Below, piece after piece: positions 46,101 to 58,117 of a stretch of 64,000 nt of DNA. Numbering within the stretch: the first letter of the stretch is position 1; the number at the start of each line of letters is the position of its first letter. The position numbers and the translations under genes were made by a program. Under the pieces are notes generated by a model. That model saw nothing but the letters and a program-made list of their open reading frames with translations, was not told where the DNA came from and searched no databases. The DNA lies in assembly GCA_030248225.1 (NCBI GenBank), contig JASANE010003235.1, forward strand, positions 16,340-80,339, given 5' to 3'. This DNA comes from Trileptium ribeirensis (Eukaryota; Nematoda; Enoplea; Enoplida; Thoracostomopsidae).

Positions 46101-49100
46101 AATATGTGGCAAATTCACATCCTCATTGATATTAAAGGAAATTAGAAAAGTCGACCGAAAATACTGCACGTGTCATATCAGATGTTGATGACAGCATCTT
46201 GAAAAGAGGACCGGGATTGATTTAACCTTCAAAAACAATAATTTTGGGACAGTTTCCAAGAATGCCCTTGCAAGAACAAAACACGGAAAAGATTTTAAGC
46301 AGCGTTCTCACGAGTCCTGTACAAAGTGAAAATGTTTTACCAATCTTGAGTTCCTCCACAGCATGTGACCATGAATAAACCCTTAGTACCAGTAGTCACT
46401 CTAGTATACACCAGTTTCGGATAGGCTTTTCCTCCATTATTATATTCCTGACCCTCAAAAATGCGAGCTGGACTTTGGAGGTGCGTCGTATCCGTTTTTG
46501 GAGGAAATTTTTTAGACGATTATGCTACATATTTTGAGGTACTTGAGATTGTCACACAAATATTTTCAGGGCTTAATGCATTTCGTTTGGCAAGAGAAAT
46601 AGTACCATTTAATTTAAAAGTATGTTATATACAGAAAACAATAAATTTAGGAAGTAATTTATAGGAAGTTTATTTAATAAATGTTAGATTTAGTGTTGTC
46701 ATAAGAGATTTTTTCAAATACGTGGTAGGACGAACATGACGTAAAATGTTACAGACCTATAACTCATCCTAACCCACTGCGAAAACGTCACATTGCTTCA
46801 ACTCTGACGTGCGTCTACAATTTGCTGCCACAAACTAAACACGTCGCGGCAAAACTTTGAGTTATCCTAATAGTTTTATACGAACGGAGTTAGAACGATG
46901 GTTACCTTCTTGTGCTTCGGCAGTCGTCTGCGAAATGTATGCGTCCAAGACCCGTGGATCGAAATCGCTCCCGGGGAGATCAATTGGCTCCGCGCGGCCT
47001 TTTTCCTCCTAAAACACGAACACAGGCGACGACATTCCGAACACAAGTCAAGGACAAAAGGAAAGCGCAGAAGTGAACTGACGCAATTTCGCGGTAATAT
47101 TGTATCCATCGTTTGTACGTGACTGAATCAATCACTTTGCTAATCGCTGATATGCATCAGACAACAATAACACGACCGCACAAAGCCTATTAGAAGAGAA
47201 CAATTTATACGCTTACAATTTTATGTAAATATTTTACAAAGCGATGCTATTGACTGTAATAATTTCAAAGTTGCGAAAACTTTCAAAAAACTAACTTTAA
47301 CATAAGCAAACATTCCGGCAGCTTTTCTTAAACAACGATGAATTTCCTTCGCTTCATCTTCAGATACTCTGAAAATACACAGGTTTACTATAAGAGTAAG
47401 CAACCTAACATTAAATGAATTCCGAGCGTAGCGAAATAGTGAAATTCTCACTGGCCAGAGTGGTGAATTTTGGCAGTGTCCGTTTCTGGTTTTTTTGAGG
47501 TGACAGGCATGTATCAACGTCAGCCGAAAGATTGAATTGTGACATGACTATTCAAAAACTTAGAATCTCCATTTGTACCCTTTAGTCAGACGCGAGGACT
47601 TATTTCAAAATCTTCGCCTCGAAAAAGACGCTCGGGCCACGTCGTCGCAAAGGAGATCTGTTAAATTAAACTTATACCAAAAAGGTTCATTGCCCTAAAC
47701 AAACTGCATACGTATGACAAGGCGTGAAATGTACGTGATGTACTCTTTATAACAAACTCATTGCATTCAGAATTCAGAAAAAATACCTATATATAAGTAT
47801 TCTTGACGCCCTGCACGAAATACATAACCAACCAAATGAAAACGCACTACATTTTAGAAGTCGAGTTCGTCGATAGTAAAATGCTTGAAACACCATGAAA
47901 AGGTAAAATATTGTCAAGTTGTAAAACCATCGTACCCGGCGTGGTTGGTAGCCTAATGGGCACTCATTGTAATGTAAAAGCACGCAACATGACAAAATTT
48001 GAAATATCAATATTTCTGGCAAAGGGTCGACGAACCCTATTAGGGATAACAGCTTACCGAGGAGTGGTCGCCTAAGTTATGGTCTACAAAGTAGTATAAG
48101 TCGATGAGCTGATTCTGTATTTCGCTATATTCTGGTTTCCTTTTTCGATTCAAAGCCTGTGTATCGAAATATGTGCTTCAAAAAACCTGTATCCGTACTA
48201 GATTCGGCAATTGACTCTTAAGTACATGTTCTTGGCCATTTTTACCACTAAAATGGGGTAGGAGCTGTTCGCGTTCAACGACACGGCACACCGTCATCAC
48301 TTTTGCTATCTATCCAAAATGCTAGCAACTTTATCGAGATGAAGCATAGCTACACCTACGCATTTTGCGTGTACAGCCGATCACCACTTGATAACATATG
48401 TCGATACAATATATATATAGATATCACACAATATCGCACAAGTTACCGCAAAACTATCACCGACAATGAGTTTCCCATGACAGGAAACCCCTAAATGCAA
48501 GCTACCAGACGCCAAGGACGTCACAATGAAATTAGGAATTTTGGGTTGAGGAACTATGGGGCGCTATACCCCGTACTCATGGGTCGCAGAGCACAACCAA
48601 CACCGAGCAATGAGTTTCCCATGCCCGAAACCACCAACTGTAAGTTTTCAGCAGCGCAGGACGTCAGAACAAGTTTTCGAATTTTGGGTCAAGGAACCAC
48701 GAGGTGCCAAACCTCAAACCCCATAACCAGAGCTATAATCGAAACACAAAAAAGAGGTATCTGCATTTATCATTTAAATCTGAAATAAAACCATAAAAAT
48801 AACCTTACACACGTGAAGTGTACTAAAATAGGGTTAAAACCCTCATTTTTACCTCTAACCCCGGAACCAGACTTCACATTAAAAAGGTTCGCTAATGTAC
48901 AAAGGTAAATCGACCACGCCGGTTCGAATGAGCCCAAGATCATGGAAATTAGTTAAGTCGTTTCCGAGTTATGACCGATAACGGAATTTAAGAGCTTTCA
49001 CCCCTGGAACACACAATCTCGGCTACGTTAAACTACGCCCCGATTATCAAAATCCACGCTCCCGATGATGAGTATGGATGACAGCAACAGAAAAGCAAGA

Positions 49101-52100
49101 AATTTTCACGATTTTCCCCCTAGCGTCCACGGTAGAAACTTCGCCTGCTTCGCTCGCTCAGTTTCAATAATTCGCAAAACTATTATATACTATCTTTAAT
49201 AACTTAGTACTCATGTAAAACAAAACAGATACTAGACACTCTGGCGACATAAATGAATAGCATTATATACACCACCACCCGAGCTAGTACAACAGTATAA
49301 ATAAATAGCTAAAGCACAGAAAGTGGGTATTCTGCTTGAAAATATCCAACATTATTAGAGAGACATAGGTTACTCGTCTTTTCCGGCAATTTTGGCGGAA
49401 TGCTTTGTGTACCACAATCCGATGTCGATTATCAAATTCAGCAGCTCAAACCACGTATCACTCGCTTCTCTAAATAGAAAGAAAACAAAAATATTAGTAG
49501 AGCTGAGTGGATTTAAACTCACATAGTACGAGATAAAAAACTACCGCAAAGATTCCGGCGTTATTTTAGTCTACACAACTTGATCGGGACCAAACGATCA
49601 CTCCACTGTAATAGCAAAGCGCATTGACTATAAGCAGACTCAGCTGTATTAACAAAAAATTGTTCAGTTCGCCGCTCAATCCCGTTTGACATGAAATGCT
49701 GCAATAAACGAAATTTCGATTCATTTAGATTTTAGGGTAATTAATTAAATTTCAAATTTAGATTTCATTGAATTTAGAACGAATCCAATTTTTTCCATAA
49801 CGCCTATTATTGGTCGGTACTATATTTGGTTAAGGGCTAAAGCGTGTGTGCAAACGGGGCGGGGCAACAATACATATCTGTGCACGAGGATACAATATAT
49901 TTCGCGGGAGAGGCCCAGTTGTACCCGAAAAAAACAAAACCAGAAACATCAACATTGAAGTGCCTTCTTACGAAGACGGTGAGACATAGTATAATGAGCA
50001 GACCCCTCCAACAACACTGATAGCCGCCAATCCAAACATATTAGTAAGTTAATACTTTAGGGGTTTTTCGGAACCTTTTAAACAAAACTATAAACAAGGA
50101 AATAAAGACGTTCCTGCATTCTCGTAGGACGCGTGACAAAAAGTGATGGATCCAGTGAGCTCTGCCTAAATGTTTTCCACTCATACAAAATTTGCATAGT
50201 TCATGTATACACAAAAACAATATAGACTCCGACAGCAGAATACTTTGAACTGCAAAAATTATAGGTTTCAGACAGCAGTGTGCAGACTGGACTCTTTTAA
50301 GAAATTATGTATTTGGCTTTTGGTTTGGCCAAGCAATCAAGCTTCTTCTTTGAACAATGTTTTATTATTGGATTCTAAGTGTAGTGAGGGAAAATAGCGA
50401 TGCGACAAATTCCTACTAGCCGTGCTAGTTGTGAAATTTGACAATATAGGTTGTTGGGTATTTAGGATGACAATCACATATTTAACTGGCTGGGCGAATT
50501 AATTCGCGCGATAGCTCATTTGAAAGCTTGAAATCTCTATCTGTGCGCTTTCAATATCTTGCCCACAAAAAGCGGGCCTAGCAGCCTCCGGTAGGGCCGA
50601 AAAATTATGTCATTTACTGTATCTCGACAACTGCTTGATATATGTGAGTCAAATAGGTTCACTTCGTACAGCAAATAAACCTCTCAAACGTTTTGCAAAC
50701 GCTGTTATTTAGGACGCGGCATTTGGGCCAAAATGGTTTTTAAATTGTTATATGGGACCCAAAATACATGAAAATGGCAACATCACGGTAACCGCTAGAG
50801 TTATTAGGGAGTTTCGGTCTTATTTTGCAGAACAATTTCATGCCGTCTGTAGAGTACATACACTTTCTATGTTTGTAAATACGCAATAAGAAGGTAATAT
50901 CATCAAATATTCAAGCAACATGGCGATATTCGGCTCATTATGTAGATTGTTGGTGAACATAACCGTGTACATCTCTCTAAATTACTTTTCAACAATCATA
51001 ATTCACCACGTTGGCGATAATTACCGGTTTACTCTTAGGTGTGTCTGGAAGTTGTCGACATGTAGCGATTCGTTACAGTTAGTCAGCTTTTCACAAAATT
51101 TGTGATACATAACACACTGTTAGTCCCTAAAAATATTTCCCGTTTTAATTTCCGGGGTTCACTTAACGTAGTCGATTCACGAAATTTCGCGTTCCGATAA
51201 TCATACTACTAGCTGAAACTCAGCTGAGCAGCCGTTAAGTGTTGAAACCGGAACATTTCATAACAACCCCAAGGTTCTAATCGATAATCGTAGTGCTTAC
51301 ACCGGCAGTTGTCCAAGGACGCTATTTGTCCATTTAAAACGTTGCAGTTGACGCAATTTGCTGTCGTTTCCTTCGCCGTCGAGAGGAATTAAAAATCCTG
51401 AAAAGGAAATAAAAAAAAAACTAAATATGATTTGTGATTTCGGTGGTTTCTAGAAATACACACAAACCAATGCCTTGTTGACTAGTATAATACATTTTGA
51501 AACAAATATTGCAGTCAAATGAAGTAAGTGTGGTAGACCAACACCAGGGAACAATGATTAGCATTTAATAATGAATAATAGGAGGATTTAATAATTAAAA
51601 AGGGAACGTTTGACTAATCGGGACGAAATATGAATACCGGCACTTTAACTGAGTTTGGTTAAGTTTTCATAGCAGCTATTATTCGAAGATAATAGTTGAT
51701 CAAAGCATCCGCGGCACTTCGGAGAGCGCAAAACAGCAGCGATCGCAGCACTTCAAGAACATGATGAACGTGAAGACAGAGAACGATCATAAATGCACAG
51801 CACGAATTTGATTTGCACAGGGTGGCTTATCTCAACTGCTATTTATAATGAGATATCTGGGACAGCCACGAATTGCTCAAATACGACAAAACCTGGTAGT
51901 TACAAAACGAATCCTAGACATTTCTCGATCAAGGAGCGCTCGGAAACCGTACAGTAACACAAAACTTAATGTCAGAAATTGGATGCTTTCAATCAGTCCT
52001 CTTGACGAATGGATACAATGGGCAGACACAAATACTTCAAAATCATGGCGTTAAAATATTTATTAGCACAATAACCCGACAATAAGCGTCAAAAGTGCGT

Positions 52101-55100
52101 CGGCTTAGGCTTAAGGGAATTTTTGACATTATTAACTCAGTTTTTCCCAATCTTGCAAAAATTTTCACCATACGCGATAAATTTTTCGTGATTTGTCTTA
52201 TTTTTTGCCAAAATTTTTACGCCAATTATTAAATATAATTGCTAAAAATTTTCGCGCGCCTGGAGCGGGGCGAGACACAATGGGAGGAGGGGATGCGTTA
52301 CACGTCATAAACCCTATCGACACTCATGGTGTCCTATGGTTCCCGACATGACCGAAAACGCGATGGTGCATTAAAATTGTGATACAGATGAAAGACTAAT
52401 ACGACAATTTCTTATTTTTTTGAAAGACTGATCTGAAAAAGAGAAATTTCGGCGGAAAATCAACACGTGGACGTCAATATATTTCGAAAGGCTGTGGACA
52501 GGCAAGTATATTTAGAAAACAATGCAGCCTGATTAGATCATGTTGATTGGCCTCAACTGCAAATGTTTTCGTCAGAATTTCGAGTATACAGGTCGTCAAA
52601 AAATTTGCAAAGCAAAATTTTAAATAACCGCGTCACAGATATGCAAACGCGTATGAAATAATCGCAACAACAACATTAAGCCATTCTCTAATATACGTAT
52701 TAGATATTATACGTATATATTATATTATACGTACCATATAATAAGGAAAGATATAGCTTTATCTCCGATTCAACCGTCTCCAGATCGTTGTTCGCGTCTG
52801 CTAGAAGATCCAGCAATCGTGCTCTTGAAATTCTGGCCTCCCTGAAATGAAACGGTAATAGCCAAGAGTAATATCGAAATGCGCTAAAACCGGACACATC
52901 TTAAACCATCGGATAAACATGCAATTGGCACTAGGTGACACTCCGAGCTATTATGCCGAAGCATTGTGTGTAGGCTGCCCATGATGATTGCCCATTACAC
53001 CACCCGTCACCTTATCCGCCTAGACCAAAATCTAGTACCTGTTTACCGCATAGGTATTGCGAAGCAATTGTGGCTGAGTCCCTTGCCCAAGGAGATTAGC
53101 GCGGCCACTGGATTCGAACTCCTAAGTTCACGATTATGAAGCAGACGCTCTAACCACTCGGCCACGCGACCACTAAACCATCGATAAACACTAACACATC
53201 ATCATCAGGATTATAGTCGTTGCAATCCGCTGGAAAACACTAACACAGAAGAAAAAGAATAAATTGACATTAAAACGAGTGACATTACCTACTGCATTGC
53301 ATAACTAATAACACGCCAGTGACTGCGCTTATTGCAAAAACGTTATTTTGAAATTTTCAAGGTTGGACTGAAATGGCTTGTCACGAAAGACATACAAAAA
53401 TATCCATTTTCTAAGAGAAAGGGCTTATTATGCGTGAGTACACTTAAGTGACGCCACCAACCATCCTGTTTTGTAATAACCGATATCAAATCGCAAACTA
53501 TTAATCTGGAATGAACGTGTTTTTAATAAGGCAATTCGACAAAAAATAAGGCAATAAAATTGGCAAAATCAAATCACTGCCAAAATTTACACTTTGTACT
53601 GGAACATAATTTTGGCAATTTGTAAATTGCAGATGCCTAATGCCCTAATGAAAAATCGAATTTTTGGATCCCCAGAAACATGATTAGCCCAATAGAAGCA
53701 TAGAATGGTAAATATGTAATGGAAATAATATTCAAAAGGTCATTAGATGCCTAATTTGATCAAGTTTGCTTGTTAACGGACCAAAAGCGCACTTTGGGCG
53801 AACCAGATACGAAAAATAAAGTTTTTGGACATCCTGAAAAGTCATTAGGTCAATTTTAAGGGTACATGAAGGTGCGTAGGTCAAAGTCAAAATGGTGCTC
53901 ACAACGTCACTAGAGTGGCCAATTTGTTCCAGTCCCCAATTATCAAAATACCACAATCAGATTTTTTAACGTACAACTCGTCGGACAAGTACGAAAAACT
54001 TCTCTTATCGGATTTTTCACTGTTTCCTGGTACGCGAGATATATTCACTCAAATTCCGCAAATCGTGAAAAATGACCAACATTGGTCGAAAGTTCCAAAA
54101 ACACGCGTTGAACACGAGAATATTTCGCCACTTTTAATGTTAGAATAAAAATTATTTTTTTAATTTGATTCATTGTAGCCATACAGCTAACAGTAATATT
54201 TTGTTTGGTTGGCAAGATTTTCGTTCAAGTAAAAAAAAATAAGTTCAAAAGACAAAAACAAATTGTACACCTCCGAAAAAAATCTAGGTCCCGATTTTTT
54301 CCCCAAAATTTGACAGGTTTTGGCCATAACTTGAAACAGAGGTGCACCATTACTATCTCGGGAAACATTGATTGGCACCAAATTTAACACCATCAGACAG
54401 TGTCGTTTACAAGTTAGTGCTTGGTGGAAAAAAGAAAAAAGTGAAATCTGATTACTAATTTCTGAAATCGACGGTTTCTGGTATCTCCGAAACCGGCGAC
54501 CGGATCCGGATAATAGGCACCATTCGACTCGTTGCCACGAGACCTATCGATTGACATAACAACCACCCATGTAAACTTACTTAGTGAGTAGCAAGATCCA
54601 AAAACTTATTTCTAAACCTTCTTGAGAGCTACCGCGTTATATATATAGTGTCCTCTACGAGAAGCCACAATACTGCAGTACAAAATGATTTTGTTACCCT
54701 ATCTCCTTATCCGCGATTCTGACAAAAGTGTTAACAAAGTTGTAGTTCTTATCCAGACAAACATGAAAAATTTTTGAAAATCAATTTTCAATTTAAGTTT
54801 AAATTTTAATTTAAGCATGAGTTTTAAGATATAACCTAAACGCGTTTTCCCTAGGTCATAAAAGTTGAGACACTCTGTAACGGTGGTCTAGCGTTACAAT
54901 CAGAATTAACTGCAAGTTTAATTGAACGCACACGTAATCGAACGGTATCGCAATCGATCAATCTTTGATTTAGAGTAAATTCGATAAATTAATTGCAAGC
55001 TAACAGTTTTTATTAAATCATTATATATTTTAACGAAATCGAACTTCGTTAAATTAAGCGCAAAACGATCGGCTATCGCAAAACGAAAACGAACAAAATC

Positions 55101-55724
55101 GAACTAACTTATTCGATTTTTGAGCACCTAAATCTGATTGTAACTGTGCAATACTCATGGATTGTATATAGATGAAACCTATATGTGGTCAAGAGACAAA
55201 CTATAATATGCCGTATGTGAATATCTTCAGTCAAAAACTACCCGGCTATATTTAGAATAAGTGTTCACACGTTCAAATTTTTTGCTCAAAATTTTTTAAA
55301 TAAAAATTGCGATATTTTAAAATTTGACATCAAAACTTAAGCTCAAACTTTTTCCGGTAATACATTTCGTCCATGATAGGGTACAGGAAAATTCATGAAA
55401 AGTTTGAACAGTGTTCACACGTTCAAACTTGCAAAGATACAAAAAAAGATCGTTTCAAATTTTGATCAAAAAGTTTGAGCGTATGTACACGCCTTAACTA
55501 TATTTAGAAAAACTATCCGGACGGTGGGACAAAGTAAAATTTACAAGTGCTTACTCTCTTCGCTCGTTATAAGTATACGTATGGATCCATGTAATTGTAG
55601 TAATTACTGAAACTTCTACTTACGCAACTATTTTCGAACAATTCGAACCAGTTGTTGCCTTTCCAAGATCAAAACTGGCGGTGGCAGTGGCCTTTAGTGG
55701 ATTTCTATGGAACCAATGTGCCAT
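43006..55724 (-). CDS. BROX: BROX gene: BRO1 domain-containing protein (exons 1-8 span)
   Basis: Eight phase-consistent exons (101, 107, 97, 96, 73, 103, 90 and 106 nt) encode about 257 residues matching the BRO1 domain of animal BROX from its initiator Met. Landmarks are WFHRNPLKATA at the N-terminus, SRARLLDLL, SKLRQLQRFKWTNS, IGLWYTKHSAKIAGK, EDEAKEIHRCLRKAAGMF, AEAQEVTVARAVELKHS, LAYETSQMFEKAD and FEKWRSYLQLKQQFYLAMA. BRO1 domains bind the C-terminal helix of CHMP4 (ESCRT-III), and BROX acts with ESCRT at the nuclear envelope. Human BROX (about 411 residues) has roughly 150 more C-terminal residues, which are only tentatively found here below 41639. Introns are 242 to 2782 bp. Compared with human BROX, about 10 residues between exons 5 and 6 are absent or lie in an unseen micro-exon. 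Confidence 0.93.
43112..45843 (-). other. BROX intron 7, no nested gene seen
   Basis: Contains short open frames near 44337-44612 and 44832-45047, with somewhat higher GC, but no recognisable protein or splice-phased segment. Confidence 0.4.
45844..45933 (-). CDS. BROX: BROX exon 7
   Basis: Acceptor gtgatttag, donor G|GTAACC. Reads VTVARAVELKHSASLISALA and YETSQMFEKA, nearly the same as the family's [20 protein letters not shown]. Confidence 0.94.
46906..47008 (-). CDS. BROX: BROX exon 6
   Basis: Acceptor ttcgtgttttag, donor G|GTAACC. Reads EEKGRAEPIDLPGSDFDPRV and LDAYISQTTAEAQE, matching [25 protein letters not shown]. An in-frame TAG forms part of the acceptor, so the exon cannot extend further 5'. 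Confidence 0.93.
47296..47368 (-). CDS. BROX: BROX exon 5
   Basis: Acceptor gtgtattttcag, donor AAA|GTTAGT. Reads VSEDEAKEIHRCLRKAAGMF and AYVK, the EDEAKEVHRSLKIAAGIF block of BROX. The frame stays open past the donor. A later weak donor would add four residues. Confidence 0.93.
47770..49185 (+). repeat. Dispersed repeat family R1, copy 2 (in BROX intron 4 and 5' flank of exon 5)
   Basis: Collinear with copies at 460-1345 and 58640-59090, opposite to BROX transcription. It differs by about 740 extra bases (48340-49080) between the 'tttgctatc' block and the 'attttcacgattt' block. It ends with the same GCTTCGCTCGCTC block. It lies in intron 4. Confidence 0.7.
48465..48740 (+). repeat. Internal duplication, ~143-bp unit, 2 copies
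   Basis: 'caatgagtttcccatg' occurs at 48466 and 48609. Both are followed by 'aaacc', 'gacgtca.aa' and 'attttgggt..aggaac'. The copies are diverged. The duplication lies inside the extra segment of R1 copy 2. Confidence 0.75.
49374..49469 (-). CDS. BROX: BROX exon 4
   Basis: Acceptor ctttctatttag, donor GA|GTAACC. Reads EASDTWFELLNLIIDIGLWY and TKHSAKIAGKD, matching the ALWYTKYASRLAGK block. The exon lies about 190 bp downstream (in gene direction) of a splice-free AT-rich stretch and just upstream of an R1 repeat in intron 4. Confidence 0.93.
51301..51397 (-). CDS. BROX: BROX exon 3
   Basis: Acceptor tttccttttcag, donor GGT|GTAAGC. Reads FLIPLDGEGNDSKLRQLQRF and KWTNSVLGQLP, matching SKLRYIQNFKWTDTL of the human protein. 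The GTAAGC donor rather than the adjacent GTGTAA is required to keep exon 4 open. Confidence 0.93.
52735..52841 (-). CDS. BROX: BROX exon 2
   Basis: Acceptor tttcatttcag, donor G|GTACGT. It reads AEARISRARLLDLLADANND, then LETVESEIKLYLSLLYG, aligning with the family's SSRARLLELF..YFSLLQG helix pair. A SINE lies only about 60 bp upstream of the acceptor. Confidence 0.93.
52902..53190 (-). mobile_element. tRNA-derived SINE with target-site duplication, in BROX intron 1
   Basis: The - strand element begins at 53173 with GTGGTCGCGTGGCCGAGTGG, containing a perfect A box (TGGCCGAGTGG), and has a B box, AGTTCGAATCC. It continues into a non-tRNA body with 'ccttgggcaagggactcagc', typical of animal tRNA-SINEs, to about 52920. 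It is flanked by TAAACCATCGGATAAACA (52902-52919) and TAAACCATCGATAAACA (53174-53190), a duplicated target site with one base lost. The anticodon and T stems no longer pair, so it is not a working tRNA. Confidence 0.88.
53191..55623. other. BROX intron 1, no other gene seen
   Basis: AT-rich. The stretch 53730-54150 has overlapping open frames on both strands without recognisable domains. The stretch 55260-55500 has loosely repeated 'ttcaaa.tttttgctcaaa' phrases. Confidence 0.35.
55624..55724 (-). CDS. BROX: BROX exon 1
   Basis: Starts with ATG (complement at 55722-55724) and reads MAHWFHRNPLKATAT, then ASFDLGKATTGSNCSKIV. The WFHRNPLKAT block is the conserved BROX N-terminus. The exon ends in phase 2 at GC|GTAAGT. 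Confidence 0.93.
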
Positions 55725-56244
55725 CACAGTATTTAATGATTCGCATCTATTTCATTCTCTATAATCGCAACAAAACAGTCAGGCCCCGCCAAAATTCAAA
55801 ACAATACTAAGTGTACAACCAAAGTGACAACAGTCTTAATTTAAGTTTACTTCAATTTAATTTTCCGGTGAACTGTAATTAAATCGGAACGAGTATATTT
55901 TCTTCAAATAGCGTCTAATTGTGGCAAAATTGTATTAGACGCCTGTCCGTCTCATAACTATACACCAGATTGATGTATTTCTGTAATTATTTTATTCGAC
56001 GCGTAATGAAATGTAGTTGTGCTCCTAGCTTTGTATTTGCGCAGCTCCCATGACTTCCTACGTAAATCTTCACAGAACCGGCACAACCGTAGTATTACGA
56101 TTTTGGGAATTTTGGGTCACCCAACATTTTAGCTTGTAACTCTGGGCAGAGTCATCTGATTGACTAATATAACTACAACTTTACTACGTTTTTTATCAGG
56201 GCATCCGTTTTTGAGCTATGAGCCTAGCATAACCCAACATTCTC

Positions 56245-56570
56245 ATTGTCATTATTGAACGACTTTTAGGTTGGCTGGGGCACGTAATGCGGATGCGCGT
56301 AGAGCGCGTGCCTCGCCGAGCCCTTTTTGCAACACCCATACGTGGTTGGAAACGCCCTTGGGGTGGCGTTTTTAAAGCATGGTTTAAGGCCATGCCTAGA
56401 AGCCTTAGAATAGTCCATTCGGCCACCAAAACTCATCGGTCGAAAATGGACGCTGTGAATAGATGATTGACATGAATTTGCTATTGATAGAAAACGATGG
56501 AAAGCGTCGGTGAGAGATGTGTACCATGGAGTGACGCGTGCACATTGAGTGCGAACGCGTATCAAGTAAA
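56245..56570 (+). pseudogene. LINE reverse-transcriptase 3' tail fragment
   Basis: The + strand reads LLGWLGHVMRMRVERVPRRA, LFATPIRGWKRPWGG, then a stop. In a shifted frame follows FAIDRKRWKASVRDVYHG. These are the conserved final segments of non-LTR retrotransposon polyproteins (the R-WLGHV-RM, LFA..GWKR-GG and RW-..RD blocks). Only the extreme 3' end is present and it is frameshifted. An ORF called on the opposite strand here is an artefact. Confidence 0.85.
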
Positions 56571-56759
56571 GTATGAGCCTAGACTAAAAATACCCTCAAA
56601 AAGTGTTTGCAAAATTTTCTCACAATAGGTTTTTGATGGTTGGGGTGAACGATGGGATTAAACAGTTATCTAACCCATTAAGCAGGTTGGTTTCATATTT
56701 TTACCCCATACTGGGTTTGTTGGGGACGGTGACGGGAAAATTTGGTATATTTTAGCACT

Positions 56760-57005
56760 TTTTATAATTGAGTGGAGCGAAGCGAAGCGTTTTTATTTTC
56801 TGTCTGGGATTAAAAAGGTCGATGTCCGTCCGTTCATTAGTTCGTTCGTTCGGTCCGACGGATCTCAAGAATCACTGGACCGATTTTAAAAAACTTTTGT
56901 TGGTTTGAAAGCCTATCATGTCAGAGTGTGCACCTGATATTTGGGATTAAAAATTTTGAGTGGTTAATTAGTAATTAGCTATTTAGTTACGCTTATGCAG
57001 CTAAA
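56760..57005 (+). repeat. Dispersed repeat family R3, copy 2
   Basis: Counterpart of 17095-17320: 'GAGTGGAGCGAAGCGAAGCG', a GTCCGTCCGTTC run, 'ggaccgattttaaaaaactt', 'tttgaaagcct', and the end 'ggttaattagtaattagcta'. No tandem array follows here. Confidence 0.7.
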
Positions 57006-57832
57006 ATAGAGAATTTTGCAATATTTGTGTTATTTATTGAAATAGAATCGTTTCGATCAAACCATTATAGGGTTTTTGGGTCGAAGAATTCAAATATAAG
57101 ATTTTTACCAATGATAAAGCCCTATGCAATGTAGTTATTTAAAGAACATAAAATTGAGTACATTCCTAATGCCACAGCCCAAGCTCCGCTCACAAATGTA
57201 GTTCCACTACCGAAAAGTATATATGCATGTAGATCACAAAGATGGGTATTATAAGTATTCGGGGTTGCCGAATACTATAAAAGTAATGGTGTACATCAAG
57301 CAAGGCAACTGTTTTGGACCTACAACGTAAAATTCACTCTTCGCTTTTTAATTTGTTGTTTTTATAAATTTTACTTCGTCTTTATGGTCAGTGCAGGAAG
57401 AAATAAATAGTTCAATAGATAATAAATAGATTAAAATGACCGTAGTGTGGGTTTTGAAATATTGCCGGAGTATAATTGCTGTCATGGGACTTTAAACGGG
57501 ATCAGGAAACTGAATTTGGAACGACGAAATTGTCACTAAGCGCAGAGCAACCTAATCGCTCTGTTTACTTTCGGTATTTTGTAAATAGAATTTTTTATAT
57601 CAGCATTTCACCAAATCGGCGAACCGGTAAAGCATTTTGTGGGAAACACCAATTTCGTTCGCGACCGATAACTCTAAACAATTCCCACTTAATTTGTGAT
57701 CGCTTACCACTCGAGAGACCTACGCCTTGCAGCACTTTTGCAATAGCTCACATGTATTGCATAATTTTGAAACATCTCCTCGTATTTATCGGCCACTCTG
57801 CTGAATCAGAGCTTTACTAGTCTGTGCACTGT

Positions 57833-58117
57833 AGCGACTGGAATACAAAAATGAGACATCGAGCACACTCGACACAACACTTACGAGTATTACCGTAGTC
57901 CCATTCGGTACAACACAGCTCGGCGGCACGGTAAACTCAGTCGACGTAACATTTCCCTACATTAATATTATAGGAGGCCCCACTCGATGCCACAGACAAA
58001 GACCCGTCTTTCAACAGGTGTCGCTAAACGGAGCTGCAGCTATACCCGACAACATCTTGAAGATTCACGGTTGTCAGTCTACGATGGTACTGGGACTGAC
58101 TGGCCGATCAAATTTCT
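57833..58117 (+). other. 94-codon open frame without start codon, unknown
   Basis: Open from a stop at 57831 to TAG at 58115. It reads NETSSTLDTTLTSITVVPFG, TTQLGGTVNSVDVTFPYIN and so on, with GC near 50 percent against an AT-rich setting. Composition looks coding, but I recognise no family. Clear splice sites were not found, so it may be an exon of an unseen gene or an element remnant. Confidence 0.3.

Noticed and set aside
46898..47122. 74-codon + ORF and 77-codon - ORF around BROX exon 6
   Set aside because: The BROX frame of the - strand is a third one, bounded by splice sites. The two longer ORFs are shadows.
56196..56565. ORFs on the - strand
   Set aside because: Antisense of the LINE reverse-transcriptase tail, whose conserved motifs are on the + strand.
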